The position numbers and the translations under genes were made by a program. Positions 47,531 to 57,867 of a DNA stretch of 64,000 nucleotides are shown here, piece by piece. The DNA lies in NCBI RefSeq assembly GCF_001244545.1, contig NZ_LN852696.1:682001-746000 (forward strand), in the 5' to 3' direction. Numbering within the stretch: position 1 is the stretch's first letter; each line of letters starts with the position of its first letter. Source of the stretch: Candidatus Stoquefichus sp. SB1 (GTDB taxonomy: Bacteria > Bacillota_I > Bacilli_A > Erysipelotrichales > Coprobacillaceae). Under the pieces are notes generated by a model that had not been told where the DNA came from, ran no database searches, and saw nothing but the letters and a program-made list of their open reading frames with translations.

Positions 47531-48600
47531 ATGAAAAAGATTTTGATGATCTATTTCAACAAAATGATGAATTAGAAGAAATCAATGGAAAAAAAATTCA
47601 ACAAGGTATTCGTAAGAATATTTATAAAAGAATTGTGATTTCTTTGATTGTGATTGCATTATTAGTAGCAGGTATGTATAAAGGGACATCTTATCTTTTG
47701 GATGTAATCTACTATAATCCTTTTCATGAGGAGAAATTGGTTGATGATAATGACAATTTTTCTAATGATGATGCAACGTTTCATATTGTTTTTCAGGCCT
47801 ATTGTGAAATGTTTTTTCCAGGTAAAAATTATTTGATGGTAGAAAATATGAAATCATTAGGTTTTGGGAATTATGAAACTAGAATAAAAATTCATGATTT
47901 ATTTGATCGATTATATATTGATGGTTTTAGTAATATGACTTTACAAATTCAACAATCGCATATGCACATGGAGACTAATGAAAATCATCTTTTTTCACTC
48001 ATAATAGATGAATTTGCAAATCGAAAATCTTCAGTGTTTGATAATTCATCATATCAAATAACAAAAAATACTCTTAAAGAAATTGAAGATTTACCTGATT
48101 CTTCAAGACTCAATGTATCTTTCTCTTTCCCTAGAAATTATAATTTGAAAGAAACATTTGATTTGATCAATAAATATCCTGATATGACTGCATTATGGTT
48201 AGCAACTGATAGTTTTTTACGTGATTCATCAATTGCTGATGGTATGACTCTTTGGAAATCAACAATGTATGATTTATCTCCAGAAGCCAAAAAAAAATAT
48301 CCTTATCTCTATATTGATAACAATACTCAACTCGATGATAAAACATTTCCACAGTATTATTTATCAAATCTCAAATTATTGTTAGATCATCCTAAGGAAG
48401 TCAATATGATTGCTGAAATAATGAATAGCACTGCAACAATTGAAAGTATTCAAAAAATTTATGATTATGTACAAAAAGGATTTCAAGTTGTTGGATTAAA
48501 AGTCAATATCTATAAAAAAGATTTATTAAAAATAATTGAGTTAGAAAATATTGATTATATGGTAATACATGATGTAAAGCTAAGTATATTACAAAAATAA
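47527..48600 (+). CDS. Membrane anti-sigma/sigma-regulator protein
   Basis: A 357-residue protein: a 40-residue cytoplasmic N-terminus (DFDDLFQQNDELEEINGKKIQQGI), one helix at about 42-62 (RIVISLIVIALLVAGMYKG) and a large extracellular domain. This matches the Sigma_reg_N/Sigma_reg_C architecture that controls ECF sigma factors. AAAAGGAGGG lies in the sigma gene end. It likely holds the sigma factor at the membrane until an envelope signal. Confidence 0.82.
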   Translation: MNEKDFDDLFQQNDELEEINGKKIQQGIRKNIYKRIVISLIVIALLVAGMYKGTSYLLDVIYYNPFHEEKLVDDNDNFSNDDATFHIVFQAYCEMFFPGKNYLMVENMKSLGFGNYETRIKIHDLFDRLYIDGFSNMTLQIQQSHMHMETNENHLFSLIIDEFANRKSSVFDNSSYQITKNTLKEIEDLPDSSRLNVSFSFPRNYNLKETFDLINKYPDMTALWLATDSFLRDSSIADGMTLWKSTMYDLSPEAKKKYPYLYIDNNTQLDDKTFPQYYLSNLKLLLDHPKEVNMIAEIMNSTATIESIQKIYDYVQKGFQVVGLKVNIYKKDLLKIIELENIDYMVIHDVKLSILQK

Positions 48601-48622
48601 AAAGAAGCTGCTGCTTCTTTTT
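48599..48622. terminator. Bidirectional terminator
   Basis: AAAGAAGC-TGCT-GCTTCTTT with A and T runs outside, between convergent genes; it covers the stop of the HAD gene. Confidence 0.88.
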
Positions 48623-49472
48623 AGATAAGTCCATGTTTTTTCATAGAATGATAAATGCCATCCTTTGCAATATCATCAGTCACTTCATCAGCGATAGCTT
48701 TGAGTTCATCTTTAGCATTTCCAACAGCAATTCCATATTGGCAATACTCTAACATATCAGCATCATTTAAACCATCACCATAAGCATAAGTATTTTCCTG
48801 AGGAATACCTAGATGTGTAATCAATTCATGGATAGCTGATGCTTTATTAACACCTGGAACAGATAATTCACCACTATTATCTCCAAAAATAGGAACAGTA
48901 CAGTGAATGACCTGAAATTCGTTTTCAAATTCTTTTTTGATAGTATCAAAAAGAATGCCTTCTTTTTCTAAAAAACAGATCTTATTGACATCATCACGAT
49001 GTAAATCACATCCCTCAATCAGTGATGGAATAAAATGACTTGGTTCTTCTTGCTTTTTCTGACGTGCAGCAGGATCGTTTTCTAAATCACCATACATAAT
49101 CATTTCTAGCCTTTTGACTAGCTGTGAACTTGCATAAAGTCCACCATTACTTTCAATATAATAATCAAATCCATGTTTTTCAAAATAGTCAACAACATGA
49201 TTGATAGCCTCACGAGAAACTTGTTTATGATATAACATTTCATTACCAATTTCAACAAATCCGCCGCCAGCACCAATCATTCCATCAAAACCAACCTCTA
49301 ATATATGTGAATAAATTTCTGCTTTACTTCTGCCAGTACATAAAAAACAAAGATGACCATTTTTCCTTGCTTCCTGAACTGCTTTGATTGTTGATTCTGG
49401 AATATATTCTCTTGCAGGTCTGACATCTACAAGAGTTCCATCGACATCAAAAAAAATAATTTTTCTTTCCAT
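48621..49472 (-). CDS. HAD-superfamily IIB (Cof-type) phosphatase
   Basis: A 283-residue cytoplasmic phosphatase. Motif I is FFDVDGTLVD, motif II FLCTGRSK, motif IV AYGDGLNDADMLEYC; a C2-type cap domain lies between. Cof proteins dephosphorylate sugar phosphates and nucleotides. The ATG at 49472 follows CGGAGG; the longer frame to 49529 has no RBS support. It is monocistronic and divergent from the MATE gene. Confidence 0.93.
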   Translation of the reverse strand: MERKIIFFDVDGTLVDVRPAREYIPESTIKAVQEARKNGHLCFLCTGRSKAEIYSHILEVGFDGMIGAGGGFVEIGNEMLYHKQVSREAINHVVDYFEKHGFDYYIESNGGLYASSQLVKRLEMIMYGDLENDPAARQKKQEEPSHFIPSLIEGCDLHRDDVNKICFLEKEGILFDTIKKEFENEFQVIHCTVPIFGDNSGELSVPGVNKASAIHELITHLGIPQENTYAYGDGLNDADMLEYCQYGIAVGNAKDELKAIADEVTDDIAKDGIYHSMKKHGLI

Positions 49473-49596
49473 AAATACCTCCGCTATTCCATTATATCGA
49501 AATATATATAAATCCAAAATAATTTTCATATTTTGGATTTATTCTTTTCTTTTTAAAGAATAGGAGTACAATATGCCTAGGTAAGGGGAAATGATT

Positions 49597-50940
49597 ATGG
49601 GAAAAAGTGAATCAAATGATTTAATACATGGAAGTATTGCAAAATCAATCTTTTGGTTTTCAATACCTCTTTTGGTTGGGAATTTATTTCAACAATTATA
49701 TAATACTGTTGATGCTTATGTTGTTGGTAATTATGTCGGCAAAGAAGCTTTGGCAGCGGTTGGCGCATCTTCACCAATTATCAATATGTTAATTGGTTTT
49801 TTCATGGGATTAGCCACTGGGGCAGGGGTTATTATTGCTCAATATTATGGTGCAGAAGATCATGGTCGTTTAAAAAAGGCTGTTCATAGTTCGGCTGCTT
49901 TAACATTGGTTATGTCTTTTTTATTAACAATTGTTGGATTAATAGGAACAAATCCGATGTTACATGCGGTAGGGATACCAGCAGATGTCTTTGGCGAATC
50001 ATCGACTTATTTATTGATTTATTTTGCTGGTATTACATTTAACTTAGTCTATAACATGGGTTCTGGTATTTTAAGGGCTATTGGAGATTCAAAACGCCCA
50101 CTTTATTTTTTAGTACTTGCTTGTGTTATCAATATTATTTTGGATTTTTTATTTGTTAAATATTTTCATTGGGGCGTAGCAGGGGCTGGATATGCAACAT
50201 TAATTGCCCAGGCAATAGCGGCTGCATTAGTTGTTTATGTTTTGGTGAAAGCAGACGGGGCTCACCAACTGATTATCAAACAGATTGGATTTGATTTTCC
50301 AATTCTTAAAAAAATTATAATGATTGGATTACCTACAGGTATTCAACAAAGTATTGTATCGTTATCTAATGTAATTGTTCAATCTTATGTCAATGCTTTT
50401 GGTTCCAATGTTGTTGCAGGATACTCAGCATCGATTCGTATTGATGGTTTTGTCAATTTACCATTACAAAGTTTTAATATGGCTATTACAACCTTTGTGG
50501 GACAAAACATTGGTGCAAAACAATATGATCGTGTGAAGAAGGGAAGCCGTGCAGCTTTATGGATGTCGGCAGTTGTTATTGGGGTAATGGCTGTATCATT
50601 ATTCTTCTTTGGAGAAGAGTTTATTGCTATATTTAATAGTGAACCAGCTGTTATTACAGCTGGAAGAACAATGCAGTTAGCATTTGTACCATTTTATATT
50701 GTATTACCTATTGTCCAAATTTATAATGGTGTTTTAAGGGGTGCAGGAAAATCATCTGTTCCAATGTATATTATGGTTTTTAATTTTGTTATTTTAAGAC
50801 AAATCTATCTCTTCTTTGTCACACAGATAACGAGTGAGGTTTTCTATGTTTTCATGGGATGGCCAGTGACATGGATAACATGTGCAATCATGTTTGTGAT
50901 TTATTATCATAAAGTGAAATGGTTACCTGATATATCATAA
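49597..50940 (+). CDS. MATE-family efflux transporter
   Basis: A 447-residue, twelve-helix membrane protein with two homologous halves. FSIPLLVGNLFQQLYNTVDAYVVGNYVG is the DinF/NorM N-terminal signature, and GLPTGIQQSIVSLSN opens the second half. It would export cationic compounds using an ion gradient. The ATG at 49597 is 8 bases after AAGGGG; the ATG at 49591 is too close. Confidence 0.93.
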   Translation: MGKSESNDLIHGSIAKSIFWFSIPLLVGNLFQQLYNTVDAYVVGNYVGKEALAAVGASSPIINMLIGFFMGLATGAGVIIAQYYGAEDHGRLKKAVHSSAALTLVMSFLLTIVGLIGTNPMLHAVGIPADVFGESSTYLLIYFAGITFNLVYNMGSGILRAIGDSKRPLYFLVLACVINIILDFLFVKYFHWGVAGAGYATLIAQAIAAALVVYVLVKADGAHQLIIKQIGFDFPILKKIIMIGLPTGIQQSIVSLSNVIVQSYVNAFGSNVVAGYSASIRIDGFVNLPLQSFNMAITTFVGQNIGAKQYDRVKKGSRAALWMSAVVIGVMAVSLFFFGEEFIAIFNSEPAVITAGRTMQLAFVPFYIVLPIVQIYNGVLRGAGKSSVPMYIMVFNFVILRQIYLFFVTQITSEVFYVFMGWPVTWITCAIMFVIYYHKVKWLPDIS

Positions 50941-50966
50941 AACGTAAAAAAAGAATAGAAAAATTT

Positions 50967-51878
50967 CTATCCTAATATTTTGTCTTTATCTATTGTCGGT
51001 TTTTGATAGGTTTGGGGTAATGTTTCATCAAACTGTTTTAAAAATTCAATGACTTGATTGGTTAAATAAGTAGGCGTTGAAGCACCTGACGATACGGCTG
51101 CACATTGTTTTCCTTTAAGACAGTTTAAATCTAAATCTTGTAGGCTTTCAATCATATAGACATCTTTTTTAAAACTTGCAATAGAAGCAAGTTTTTTTGT
51201 GTTATTGGAATGAGGATCACCAATAATAAAAACAATATCTACATCTTCATCAATGTTTTGAATGGCTTCTTGACGAACTTTTGTGGCTGTACATGTTTCT
51301 TTTGCAATCTCAACATAAGGGAGTGTTTTTTTAGCATATTCACATAAATCATAAACATCATATAAGGACATTGTTGTTTGATTTGTGATGACATAATGTT
51401 GCCTGTTATCCATTTGGTCAATATCACTTTGACTAGAAATTAAATGGATATGCTCAGGATCAATTGAAATAGCACCTTCTGCTTCAGGATGTCCACTTTT
51501 ACCAATATAGAGTATTTCATAACCATCTTGTCTTTTGGTCTGAATAAGTTGATGTGTTTTAATAACATCAGGACATGACGCATCAATGATATGAAGCCCT
51601 TTTTCTTTTGCTTTTTGAAAAACATTTTCACCAGCACCATGAGCTGTAATAATCACTGTACCATCATCAATTTCATCTAAAAGTTCTAATCTTGTTTTTC
51701 CTTTATGATCAATCGTGTGGACACCTAACTCTTCAAGAGCATTCACAATATATTGATTATGAACAATCATACCTAATATATAAACTGGCCCATTTTCTTG
51801 TGCGGCTTTTTTCGCAATTTCGATTGCTCTGACAACACCTTTACAATAACCTCTAGGAACAATTGCTTTGACTTCCAT
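50967..51878 (-). CDS. ispH: 4-hydroxy-3-methylbut-2-enyl diphosphate reductase
   Basis: A 303-residue Fe-S enzyme, last step of the MEP isoprenoid pathway. Cluster cysteines are in RGYCKGVVRAI, DASCPD and KETCTAT; the family motifs GHPEAEG and SSGASTP are present. GAGGTGA precedes the ATG at 51878; the longer frame is rejected. ispG lies 8 kb away in the same window. In Bacillus ispH also lies near yqfO. Confidence 0.95.
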   Translation of the reverse strand: MEVKAIVPRGYCKGVVRAIEIAKKAAQENGPVYILGMIVHNQYIVNALEELGVHTIDHKGKTRLELLDEIDDGTVIITAHGAGENVFQKAKEKGLHIIDASCPDVIKTHQLIQTKRQDGYEILYIGKSGHPEAEGAISIDPEHIHLISSQSDIDQMDNRQHYVITNQTTMSLYDVYDLCEYAKKTLPYVEIAKETCTATKVRQEAIQNIDEDVDIVFIIGDPHSNNTKKLASIASFKKDVYMIESLQDLDLNCLKGKQCAAVSSGASTPTYLTNQVIEFLKQFDETLPQTYQKPTIDKDKILG

Positions 51879-51918
51879 TATCTTCACCTCGTTACTTATT
51901 ATAACACATAAGTGAGGA

Positions 51919-51947
51919 TTGTTATTAAGAAAAAAATGGTATATAAT
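51919..51947 (+). promoter_or_regulatory. Promoter of the merR-like gene
   Basis: TTGTTA (51919-51924), 17-base spacer, TATAAT (51942-51947). Confidence 0.7.
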
Positions 51948-51975
51948 CAAAAACATAGAAAAGGATGATGATGTC

Positions 51976-52557
51976 ATGTATATTCAAGAAGTCACAAAAG
52001 CATTAAATATCACCAAAAAAGCTATCCATGTTTATGAAGAAAAAGGTTTGATTCATCCACAAAAAGATTCAAAAGGATATCGTGTCTATTCTCAAGAAGA
52101 ACAGCAAATGCTTTTAAAAATCAAACAATTAAGAACTCTGAATTTTAGTATTCAAGAAGTCAAAGCCATCTTAATTGATAAAGATTATCATTATTTTGAT
52201 TTCAAGAAAGAAGAATATCAAAAACAAATTTATGAATTAGATACTTCAATTCAATTTATTGATGATGTGAAAGATTGTATTATTCATGACAAAGATATGA
52301 TTAATTTATCTCAAGATTTAGAAAGAATAATGGCTTTAAAAAAAGTAACACCTGTTAAAAATTTATCTATTGATTTTGATAAAGTGATTATGTGTTTATT
52401 TTGTGGAGGATTTTTTTTCGCTTTAAAAGCTGAAAACAATATTATATTTGAAGGAATTGCAACAGTATTATTTATTTTAATATTGGTTCTTTATTATTCA
52501 TCTACAGTAAGATTATGGATTTTTAAATTTATTGAAAAGATGAAAAAAATCTCATAA
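51976..52557 (+). CDS. MerR-family regulator with C-terminal membrane helices
   Basis: A 193-residue protein. Residues 1-70 are a MerR winged helix (TKALNITKKAIHVYEEKGLI, GYRVYSQEEQQMLLKIKQL, LNFSIQEVKAIL). A coiled-coil dimer helix follows, then two hydrophobic helices at about 135-180 (VIMCLFCGGFFFAL, IATVLFILILVLYYSS) and a basic tail. Membrane anchoring is rare for MerR. The ATG at 51976 follows AAGGAT. A promoter with a 19-base spacer, typical of MerR targets, lies after the gene at 52701. Confidence 0.85.
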   Translation: MYIQEVTKALNITKKAIHVYEEKGLIHPQKDSKGYRVYSQEEQQMLLKIKQLRTLNFSIQEVKAILIDKDYHYFDFKKEEYQKQIYELDTSIQFIDDVKDCIIHDKDMINLSQDLERIMALKKVTPVKNLSIDFDKVIMCLFCGGFFFALKAENNIIFEGIATVLFILILVLYYSSTVRLWIFKFIEKMKKIS

Positions 52558-52594
52558 TTATTTTAACAATCATCTTTAGGTGTTTTGTCAAATT

Positions 52595-52618
52595 TAACTC
52601 ATTTTTCTTTTTGAGTTA
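52595..52618 (+). terminator. Possible terminator after the merR-like gene
   Basis: TAACTCA pairs with TGAGTTA over a pyrimidine-rich 10-base loop; the following T tract is poor. Confidence 0.35.
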
Positions 52619-52700
52619 TCTTATAGCATTATCAACACTTGATTTTTACTATTAACAATAAAATAAATGATGAAAAGATAAGAGGAAATGAAAAAAATTG

Positions 52701-52731
52701 TTGACAATCCCTAAGGGACTACCTCTAAGAT
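52701..52731 (+). promoter_or_regulatory. MerR-type promoter (19-base spacer) before the MutS-like gene
   Basis: TTGACA (52701-52706) and TAAGAT (52726-52731) are 19 bases apart, and the spacer contains the palindrome CCCTAAGGG. This geometry is characteristic of MerR-activated promoters. Confidence 0.6.
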
Positions 52732-52753
52732 GGCATTAAAGGGGGAAATAATA

Positions 52754-54332
52754 ATGGTTATTTTTATATTTGTTATTATTGTTGTTGGTTTTATGTTAGC
52801 GGTTATTTGTGCACGTTATGTTCATAAATGGATTGTTGTAAGAAGATTAACACGTCTTTTTGGTTATCCTATTAATGATGATTCATTTCATTATCTTAAT
52901 AAGGAGTACTATCATCAATTATCTCAAAAAGAGATTACATCGACAATTGTGGATGATTTTGAATTAGATCGTGTTTTTAATTTGATGAATAGAACTTATA
53001 GTGATGTTGGAAGAGAATATATGTATGCTCAGCTTTTTTCTTCGCAGCATCAACATGTTCTTTTAGAATCTATTATTTCAAACTTACAAGATCCAAAAAA
53101 ATTTAAAAAAACATTATATGAACTTTATCGTTTAAGTCAAACTTATAGTGAATCATTAGAATTATTTGAACACTTACAATTTTTATCTCGTTTTGATTTT
53201 TTCATTGTTATTGTGTCATCACTATGCCCTTTGCTTTTTTTAGGGGCTGGTTTGATATATAGTGTCCAAGTTTTTCAATATGTTATTTTATGGATTTCTT
53301 TACAAGGTATGCTTTATGCACATTATACTAAGAAAACCAACCATGCACTCACGCAGGCATCAAGTTATTGTTATTTGGCATCTACTTTAAATAAGTTAAA
53401 TAGATTGTCTATCTATCCACAGGCAGAAACAGAAAAAATTAAACGAATGACACATACAGCATTACGTTATACATGGATTAATAAGATTGATGATTTTGTT
53501 TCTGATATTGATGTGTTTTATATTATGGAACTGATAAAGGGAATCTTTTCTTTACCTATATATCAATGTTATTTTTTGAAAAAACATAGTGATGAATTGA
53601 TTGATGATTTTTTAAAAATGTATGAATATGTAGGGATTGTTGACATGGCAATTGCAATTATGTCTATACGTCAAAGTTATGCAACTTGTATCCCTGAAAT
53701 AAGAGTAGAAGAGGGAATATGCTTTCAGGAATGTTATCATCCTTTATTAGAAGAGCCAGTAAAGAATTCTTTTTCAACGCACTGTTCATGTCTGATTACA
53801 GGATCAAATGCATCTGGGAAATCAACTTTCTTAAAGACAATTGGAGTGAATATAATGATGGCAAAAGCCTATCATACATGTTTTGCTGATGAATTTTTCG
53901 TATTATCCCTACTATTTGTGTAGTTCGATTCATATGAAAGATGATATCGAATCAGGTGATAGTTATTATGTGAAGGAAATCAAAACATTAAAAACAATTT
54001 TAGATCATGTTAAGCAACAAAAATGTATTGTTTTTATTGATGAAATACTAAGAGGAACAAATGAAAAAGAAAGGGTAATGATTGCTAAAGCTATTTTACA
54101 GTTTCTATTTTCATCAGATTCATTGATTTTTGTGACAACCCATGATTTATCGATTGTTCAATCGTTTGATGATATTGATAAATATTGTTTTAATGATTAT
54201 ATTCACCATAATGAACTTTGTAGTGATTATAAAATTAAGCATGGTGTTTGTACAGTAGGTAATGCTATTGCATTATTGGAGGTCTATGGTTTTGATCAGG
54301 ATGTTATTAGTGAATTAAAAAAGCCTATCTAG
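52754..54332 (+). pseudogene. MutS-like ATPase with membrane N-terminus, interrupted by a frameshift
   Basis: Two frames together give a MutS-family protein of about 525 residues. An N-terminal helix (VIFIFVIIVVGFMLAVICA) and another hydrophobic pair near 160-185 place it in the membrane. The helical MutS core and ATPase follow: Walker A ITGSNASGKSTFLK in frame 1, Walker B CIVFIDEILRGTN and FVTTHD in frame 2. The switch is at the T5 run at 53894-53898; with four Ts the reading ADEFSYYPYYLCSSIHM continues. Frame 1 stops at 53923. Mismatch-recognition domains are absent. A real mutation, slippage or a read error are all possible. Confidence 0.8.
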
Positions 54333-54339
54333 GCTTTTT
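54318..54339. terminator. Bidirectional terminator between convergent genes
   Basis: AAAAAGCC-TATCTA-GGCTTTTT; it contains the stop codons of both the MutS-like and the yqfQ-like genes. Confidence 0.85.
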
Positions 54340-54685
54340 CTTGTGGCATCATATTTTCAAAAACTGGAGTTGATTCATTAACACTATTATCAATTTCTTG
54401 ATCGATATCATCAAAGTCAAATTGTTTTACTGCTTTTACAACTCTAAATGCTGTTTTTGCATTGTGTAAAACAGGTCTTAATTGATTAACAATGGGAATG
54501 ATTTGATTCATTGTATAAAGTGTTTTTTGAGCTGTTCGGATAGTAGATGACATTGACATTTGATTCATAGAGTATTTCATTGATTGTAGGAGTGATGGTT
54601 TTTGAGGCATCATTGACATAGGATACATTGGCTGTTGAGAATAAAAGGGATAAGAATAAGGATCATTAGGAAATTGTGGATACAT
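54329..54685 (-). CDS. YqfQ/VrrA-like protein
   Basis: A 118-residue protein with a Pro/Tyr/Met-rich N-terminus (YPQFPNDPYSYPFYSQQPMYP) and a helical middle (TLYTMNQIIPIVNQLRPVL) with an acidic tail. This layout and its place between ispH and cshB match YqfQ/VrrA of Bacillus; function unknown. The ATG at 54685 follows AGGAGGTG. It is transcribed against its neighbours. Confidence 0.65.
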   Translation of the reverse strand: MYPQFPNDPYSYPFYSQQPMYPMSMMPQKPSLLQSMKYSMNQMSMSSTIRTAQKTLYTMNQIIPIVNQLRPVLHNAKTAFRVVKAVKQFDFDDIDQEIDNSVNESTPVFENMMPQEKA

Positions 54686-54877
54686 TATAACACCTCCTAT
54701 TTTAATATATGTGATAATTATGAAAATGTTTATTGAAATGATTAATGAATAGATAATTGTCAATCATGAGAGTAATGATTTTATCTTAAATATGAAAAAA
54801 GTCACTATTCAAGCAAAGTATTTTGCAATTGTTCATGATTTATAGTATAATCATAAGGCTTGAAAGGAGGCGTTATT

Positions 54878-56251
54878 ATGAAATTATTTGAACAATATCA
54901 ATTTCATTCTTATGTTAAAAAAACATTAGAAGATTTAAAGTTTGAAATGCCTACAAAAATACAAAAAGAGATTATTCCACTCGTTTATAAACATCGAGAT
55001 GTGATAGGTATCTCACAGACAGGAACAGGAAAAACACATGCTTTTTTAATTCCAATTATGGATATGATAGATGTAGAAGCTGATCATGTCCAAGCTGTTA
55101 TTACAGCACCAACACGTGAATTAGCATCACAAATCTATGAACATGCAAAATTATTTGTTAAAAATAATGCAGACATTCGTGTTTCTTTAATTATTGGGGG
55201 TAGTGATAAACAAAAAGCAATTGATAAACTATCAGTACAACCTCATATTGTGATTGGAACACCTGGACGAATTAAAGACTTATCATTAGATGAACAGGCA
55301 TTGCAAATTACAACTGCTGATATCTTTGTGATTGATGAGGCAGATATGACATTAGAATTTGGTTATTTAGAAGATATAGATGCAGTTTTAGGGAAAATGA
55401 AAGAACATTTACAAATGATGGTCTTTTCAGCAACTATCCCTCAGATGTTAAGACCATTTTTACAAAAGTATATGGAAAATCCGAAGTTAGTTGAAATTGA
55501 TGAGAATCTATCAACTTCTCGTAATGTTTCTCATTATTTAGTTCCAACAAAACACCGTAATCGTTATCAAGTATTAAAAGATATTATGGGGATTATCGAT
55601 CCATATATTTGTCTGATTTTCTGTAATAGACGTACAGAAGTGGAAGAGATTTCTCGTCAACTAAGAGAAGATGGTTATAAAGTTGGAGAAATTCATGGAA
55701 ATCTTGAACCTAGAGAAAGACGTCAGATGATGCGTCGTATTAAGAACATGGAGTATCAATATATTGTTGCTACTGATATTGCAGCAAGGGGTATTGATAT
55801 TGATGGAGCGAGTCATATTATTAATATGGAATTTCCATCAGAATTAGATTTTTATATTCATCGTAGTGGACGTTGTGGACGTGGTAAATATACAGGTGAA
55901 TGTTACAGTATGTATGATACAACAAATCAAAATATTGTTCAGGCACTAGAGAAAAAAGGTATTCATTTTGAGATGAAAGAATTAAGAGGAAATCAGTTTG
56001 TTGATTCTAAAGAACGTGAAAAACGTAAATCAAGAGTCAAACATCAAACTGATTTAGAAAAAAAGATTAATTCAATTGTTCGAAAACCAAGCAAAGTGAA
56101 ACCGGGATATAAGAAAAAAAGAAAAAGAGTTATTGAAAAAATGGTAAAACAAGAAAAACGTTCAATGATTAAACAAGATATTAAACGTCAAAAGAAAGAA
56201 CGTGCAAAACAGGCACAGCGAGAAAAACGTGAAAGAGAGGCTCAAGATTAA
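54878..56251 (+). CDS. cshB: DEAD-box RNA helicase CshB-like
   Basis: A 457-residue helicase. Motifs: Q region [22 protein letters not shown], Ia PTRELA, II VIDEADM (a DEAD variant reading DEAD), [31 protein letters not shown]. The C-terminal 80 residues are very basic, for RNA binding. Involved in mRNA turnover or cold adaptation in relatives. AAAGGAGG precedes the ATG. It overlaps nfo by one base, as in Bacillus. Confidence 0.95.
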   Translation: MKLFEQYQFHSYVKKTLEDLKFEMPTKIQKEIIPLVYKHRDVIGISQTGTGKTHAFLIPIMDMIDVEADHVQAVITAPTRELASQIYEHAKLFVKNNADIRVSLIIGGSDKQKAIDKLSVQPHIVIGTPGRIKDLSLDEQALQITTADIFVIDEADMTLEFGYLEDIDAVLGKMKEHLQMMVFSATIPQMLRPFLQKYMENPKLVEIDENLSTSRNVSHYLVPTKHRNRYQVLKDIMGIIDPYICLIFCNRRTEVEEISRQLREDGYKVGEIHGNLEPRERRQMMRRIKNMEYQYIVATDIAARGIDIDGASHIINMEFPSELDFYIHRSGRCGRGKYTGECYSMYDTTNQNIVQALEKKGIHFEMKELRGNQFVDSKEREKRKSRVKHQTDLEKKINSIVRKPSKVKPGYKKKRKRVIEKMVKQEKRSMIKQDIKRQKKERAKQAQREKREREAQD

Positions 56252-57114
56252 TGTTAAAAATTGGTAGTCATGTATCGATGAGTGGGAAAGAAATGATGCT
56301 TGGTTCAGTTAAAGAAGCATTATCATATCATTCAACAACTTTTATGTTTTATACAGGGGCACCACAAAATACAGCAAGAAAACCGATAGATCAATTACAT
56401 ATTGAAGAAGCAAAAGCATTGATGGCTGAAAATAATATTCATATTGATGATGTTGTTGTGCATGCTCCCTATATTATTAATTTAGCAAATACTATTAAAC
56501 CTGAAACATTTGAATTAGCAGTAAGTTTTTTAAAACAAGAAATCCAAAGATGCGAAGCGATTGGGATAACACGTCTTGTTTTGCATCCAGGAGCCCATGT
56601 TAAAGCAGGAGATGAAGCAGGATTACAACAAATTGTGAAAGGCTTAAATGAAGTCTTAACACCTCATCAAAGTGTTCATATAGCATTAGAAACAATGGCT
56701 GGTAAAGGCAGTGAACTAGGTAGGGATTTTGATCAAATTCAATATATCATTGATCATGTTGAATTGAATCATCTGCTTGGTGTTTGTTTAGATACTTGTC
56801 ATCTTCATGATGCTGGATATGATTTAACAAAATTTGATGAAATTTTAGATGAGTTTGATGAAAAAATTGGATTGGATCGTTTGTTAGTTGTCCATGTGAA
56901 TGATTCTAAAAATGTGAGAGGTGCTCATAAGGATAGACATGAGAATATTGGTTATGGTCATATTGGTTTTACAACTTTAAATAGAATCGTTCATCATCCC
57001 AAATTAAAAGATGTTCCTAAAATTTTAGAAACACCTTATATTGGTGATCATGCACCATATAAAGAAGAAATTGAAATGTTTGTTGATCAAACTTTCAATA
57101 GTGGTTTAAAATAA
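56251..57114 (+). CDS. nfo: Endonuclease IV
   Basis: A 287-residue zinc-dependent AP endonuclease of base excision repair. Metal blocks are [53 protein letters not shown] with [14 protein letters not shown] and the ILETPY end. The TAATG overlap with cshB implies coupled translation. It overlaps the convergent small gene by 28 bases. Confidence 0.96.
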   Translation: MLKIGSHVSMSGKEMMLGSVKEALSYHSTTFMFYTGAPQNTARKPIDQLHIEEAKALMAENNIHIDDVVVHAPYIINLANTIKPETFELAVSFLKQEIQRCEAIGITRLVLHPGAHVKAGDEAGLQQIVKGLNEVLTPHQSVHIALETMAGKGSELGRDFDQIQYIIDHVELNHLLGVCLDTCHLHDAGYDLTKFDEILDEFDEKIGLDRLLVVHVNDSKNVRGAHKDRHENIGYGHIGFTTLNRIVHHPKLKDVPKILETPYIGDHAPYKEEIEMFVDQTFNSGLK

Positions 57115-57347
57115 TTATTTAATAAAACAACAATCTTTTGACAAGTGAAATCACTTGTCATTTTTTTTATATAGTTTTCTATAATAAACTGATATTGGTC
57201 ATGAACCAATGCAAATTGATTATTTTTAATAATAGATAACACCATTTCCTGTGTTTCATCATCTAGTTCAATATCAAATTCTTGTAATAGAATTTTAAAA
57301 TCATCAAGTTTTAATTTTGATATATATTCATTGTTTTGATCGCGCAT
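57087..57347 (-). CDS. Small helical protein, YqfT/DUF2624-like
   Basis: An 86-residue helical protein ([50 protein letters not shown]). It resembles DUF2624, whose Bacillus member yqfT follows nfo; here the gene has the opposite direction. AAGGAGG precedes the ATG. The 28-base overlap with nfo is in an antisense frame. Function unknown. Confidence 0.6.
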   Translation of the reverse strand: MRDQNNEYISKLKLDDFKILLQEFDIELDDETQEMVLSIIKNNQFALVHDQYQFIIENYIKKMTSDFTCQKIVVLLNNYFKPLLKV

Positions 57348-57427
57348 TATCTTTCCTCCTTACCTATAGAGTATGATAGAGAGTCATAAATAATGACTGA
57401 AAAGAAATAAATTTATAAAAATGATAT

Positions 57428-57477
57428 TTGACAACTGTACTTATATAGTATATACTGTACTTGTACAACAAGTACAG
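57428..57477 (+). promoter_or_regulatory. Promoter and operator of the GntR-ABC operon
   Basis: TTGACA (57428-57433), 17 bases, TATACT (57451-57456). A perfect palindrome, CTGTACTTGT-ACA-ACAAGTACAG (57455-57477), covers the transcription start; a TGTAC half-site also lies in the spacer. Fits autorepression by the adjacent YtrA-type regulator. Confidence 0.82.
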
Positions 57478-57491
57478 ATGGAGGTGCGCCC

Positions 57492-57866
57492 ATGGAGATA
57501 ATCTTGAGTAATAGTTCTCCAAAACCTATTTATGAGCAAATTACTTCACAGATTAAAGCGATGATTATGGATGGAACTTTAAAACCTGGTGATGCTTTAC
57601 CATCAATGCGAGCACTTGCTAAATCATTGCATATTAGTGTGATTACCTCACAACATGCATATGAAGATCTTGTAAGAGAAGGATTTATTGAAACAGTTGC
57701 CGGTAAAGGGACATTTGTATCTCATCAAAATATGGATTTTATTAAAGAAGAACAGTTACGAATCATTGAAGAAAAAATTGAGGAAGTTGTTGAACAGGCA
57801 AAAATGAATAGTATTGAATTATCTCAGTTAATTGATATTATGACAATGTTCTATAAGGGAGAATAG
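57492..57866 (+). CDS. GntR-family regulator, YtrA subgroup
   Basis: A 124-residue repressor. Residues 8-75 form the winged helix (PIYEQITSQIKAMIMDGTLK, LPSMRALAKSLHISVIT, GFIETVAGKGTFV). The short helical dimer tail is typical of YtrA, which controls ABC transporters induced by cell-wall antibiotics. GGAGG precedes the ATG. One base separates it from the ATPase gene. Confidence 0.93.
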   Translation: MEIILSNSSPKPIYEQITSQIKAMIMDGTLKPGDALPSMRALAKSLHISVITSQHAYEDLVREGFIETVAGKGTFVSHQNMDFIKEEQLRIIEEKIEEVVEQAKMNSIELSQLIDIMTMFYKGE

Positions 57867-57867
57867 T

